DNA from: an uncultured Bacillota bacterium
GTDB taxonomy: Bacteria; Bacillota; Clostridia; Christensenellales; UBA1242
Assembly: GCA_937889705.1 (NCBI GenBank)
Contig: CALBYO010000071.1
Coordinates: 1-14,214, forward strand
Direction of reading: 5' to 3'
Length of the DNA: 14,214 nt
The notes beneath the pieces were generated by a model. That model was not told where the DNA came from. It was given only the letters and a program-made list of their open reading frames with translations, and ran no database searches. Below are positions 13,752 through 14,214 of the stretch, one piece after another. The position numbers were made by a program, and so were the translations under genes. Numbering within the stretch: position 1 is the first letter of the stretch; each line of letters opens with the position of its first letter.

Positions 13752-14213
13752 TTAATTTTTGAAGAATTTTAAAGCCAGTGACGCAGCATCATCTAAACTA
13801 TTAGGTTTGTTTTTGGAAATAGCGATCGTGCTCTTTCCTCCCCTAAATCCACTGCCAATTAAATTTGGCGAATTAGAATTATTTAATGACTGCATATAAT
13901 TTGAAAACACCTGCTTTTTAACTTCTTCGTTGTTCAAAACAAAATTTTGCAAGAAATTATTGTCCGTTGCAATTTGCTCAGGTGATTTATAATTTTTTGC
14001 AAGAACTCTGCTCCAAGCAATTTCGAGCATATTGTTGCTCTTTTGTAAATTAGGGTCTTTCAAAATTTCGGAAGAAATTTCCTTTGAAAATTCCCTAGCG
14101 TGCTCATTTTTTCGTAAAAAATCAGCAACTTGCGAGCGCCATTGTTTACTTTCAAAAGCCGGTGCAATTTCTTTCGTTTCATCACTAGGTGAAGTTTCCC
14201 CTTTTGCATTGTC
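13752..14213 (-). CDS. Probable phage scaffolding protein, 5'-truncated
   Basis: The frame is open from the right edge (14213) to the stop at 13752-13754, giving 153 residues without a start. The visible part is hydrophilic and helical, beginning with an acidic, Ser/Thr-rich stretch (KGETSPSDETKE), then helices (RSQVADFLRKNEHA, NMLEIAWSRVLAKNY), then FRGGKSTIAISKNKPNSLDD and a final helix DAASLALKFFKN. A charged helical protein immediately upstream of the capsid gene, with a Gly-rich turn and basic-hydrophobic C-terminal helix, is the standard form of phage scaffolding proteins, which bind coat subunits through the C-terminus during prohead assembly. A TTG at 14063 could be mistaken for a start, but the frame continues well upstream. 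The gap to the capsid ATG is 17 bases. Confidence 0.7.
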   Translation of the reverse strand, partial: DNAKGETSPSDETKEIAPAFESKQWRSQVADFLRKNEHAREFSKEISSEILKDPNLQKSNNMLEIAWSRVLAKNYKSPEQIATDNNFLQNFVLNNEEVKKQVFSNYMQSLNNSNSPNLIGSGFRGGKSTIAISKNKPNSLDDAASLALKFFKN

Positions 14214-14214
14214 G

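Noticed and set aside
13752..14063. Complete 103-residue gene starting at 14063
   Set aside because: The codon at 14063 is TTG without a clear ribosome site, and the frame stays open to the right edge with a continuous hydrophilic helical protein.

Overview
The window is AT-rich DNA with AGGAG-type Shine-Dalgarno sites, standard stop codons, GGDEF and LysR regulators, and holins of families common in Gram-positive phages. This points to a low-GC Bacillota (Firmicutes) host, perhaps an uncultured gut Clostridia or Bacilli lineage. No rRNA or tRNA gene was seen, so the lineage is an inference.

Positions 1-7822 look like host chromosome. A GrpB-family gene, cut by the left edge, ends at a hairpin shared with a leftward operon. 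That operon runs GGDEF protein, then a radical SAM enzyme, then a short divergent phosphoketolase-like TPP enzyme (4125 down to 444), with start/stop overlaps that suggest tight co-expression. A LysR regulator (5080-4199) lies just upstream on the same strand. Divergent from it is a rightward run of two PHP-domain phosphoesterases and a HAD hydrolase (5176-7822), ending at a second bidirectional terminator. I do not recognise the GGDEF / radical SAM / phosphoketolase-like set as a known pathway.

Positions 7843-8532 hold a free-standing collagen-like (Gly-X-Y) gene with its own promoter, boxed in by two terminators. It sits between the host genes and a phage late region and behaves like a prophage cargo gene (moron) or a host surface/spore protein.

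Positions 8623-14214 are a leftward phage morphogenesis and lysis operon. In order of transcription (right to left) it holds a scaffold-like protein (cut by the edge), a major capsid protein, a small conserved phage protein, a P22 gp4-like connector, a P22 gp10-like tail hub/stabilisation protein, a coiled-coil protein, a BhlA/UviB-type holin and a phi-LC3-type holin. The order matches P22-like short-tailed phages, but no tape measure, tail tube, ejection protein, tailspike or endolysin lies between the head-completion genes and the holins. An AT-rich spacer at 12080-12191 inside this operon carries about eleven T-tracts spaced close to one helical turn.
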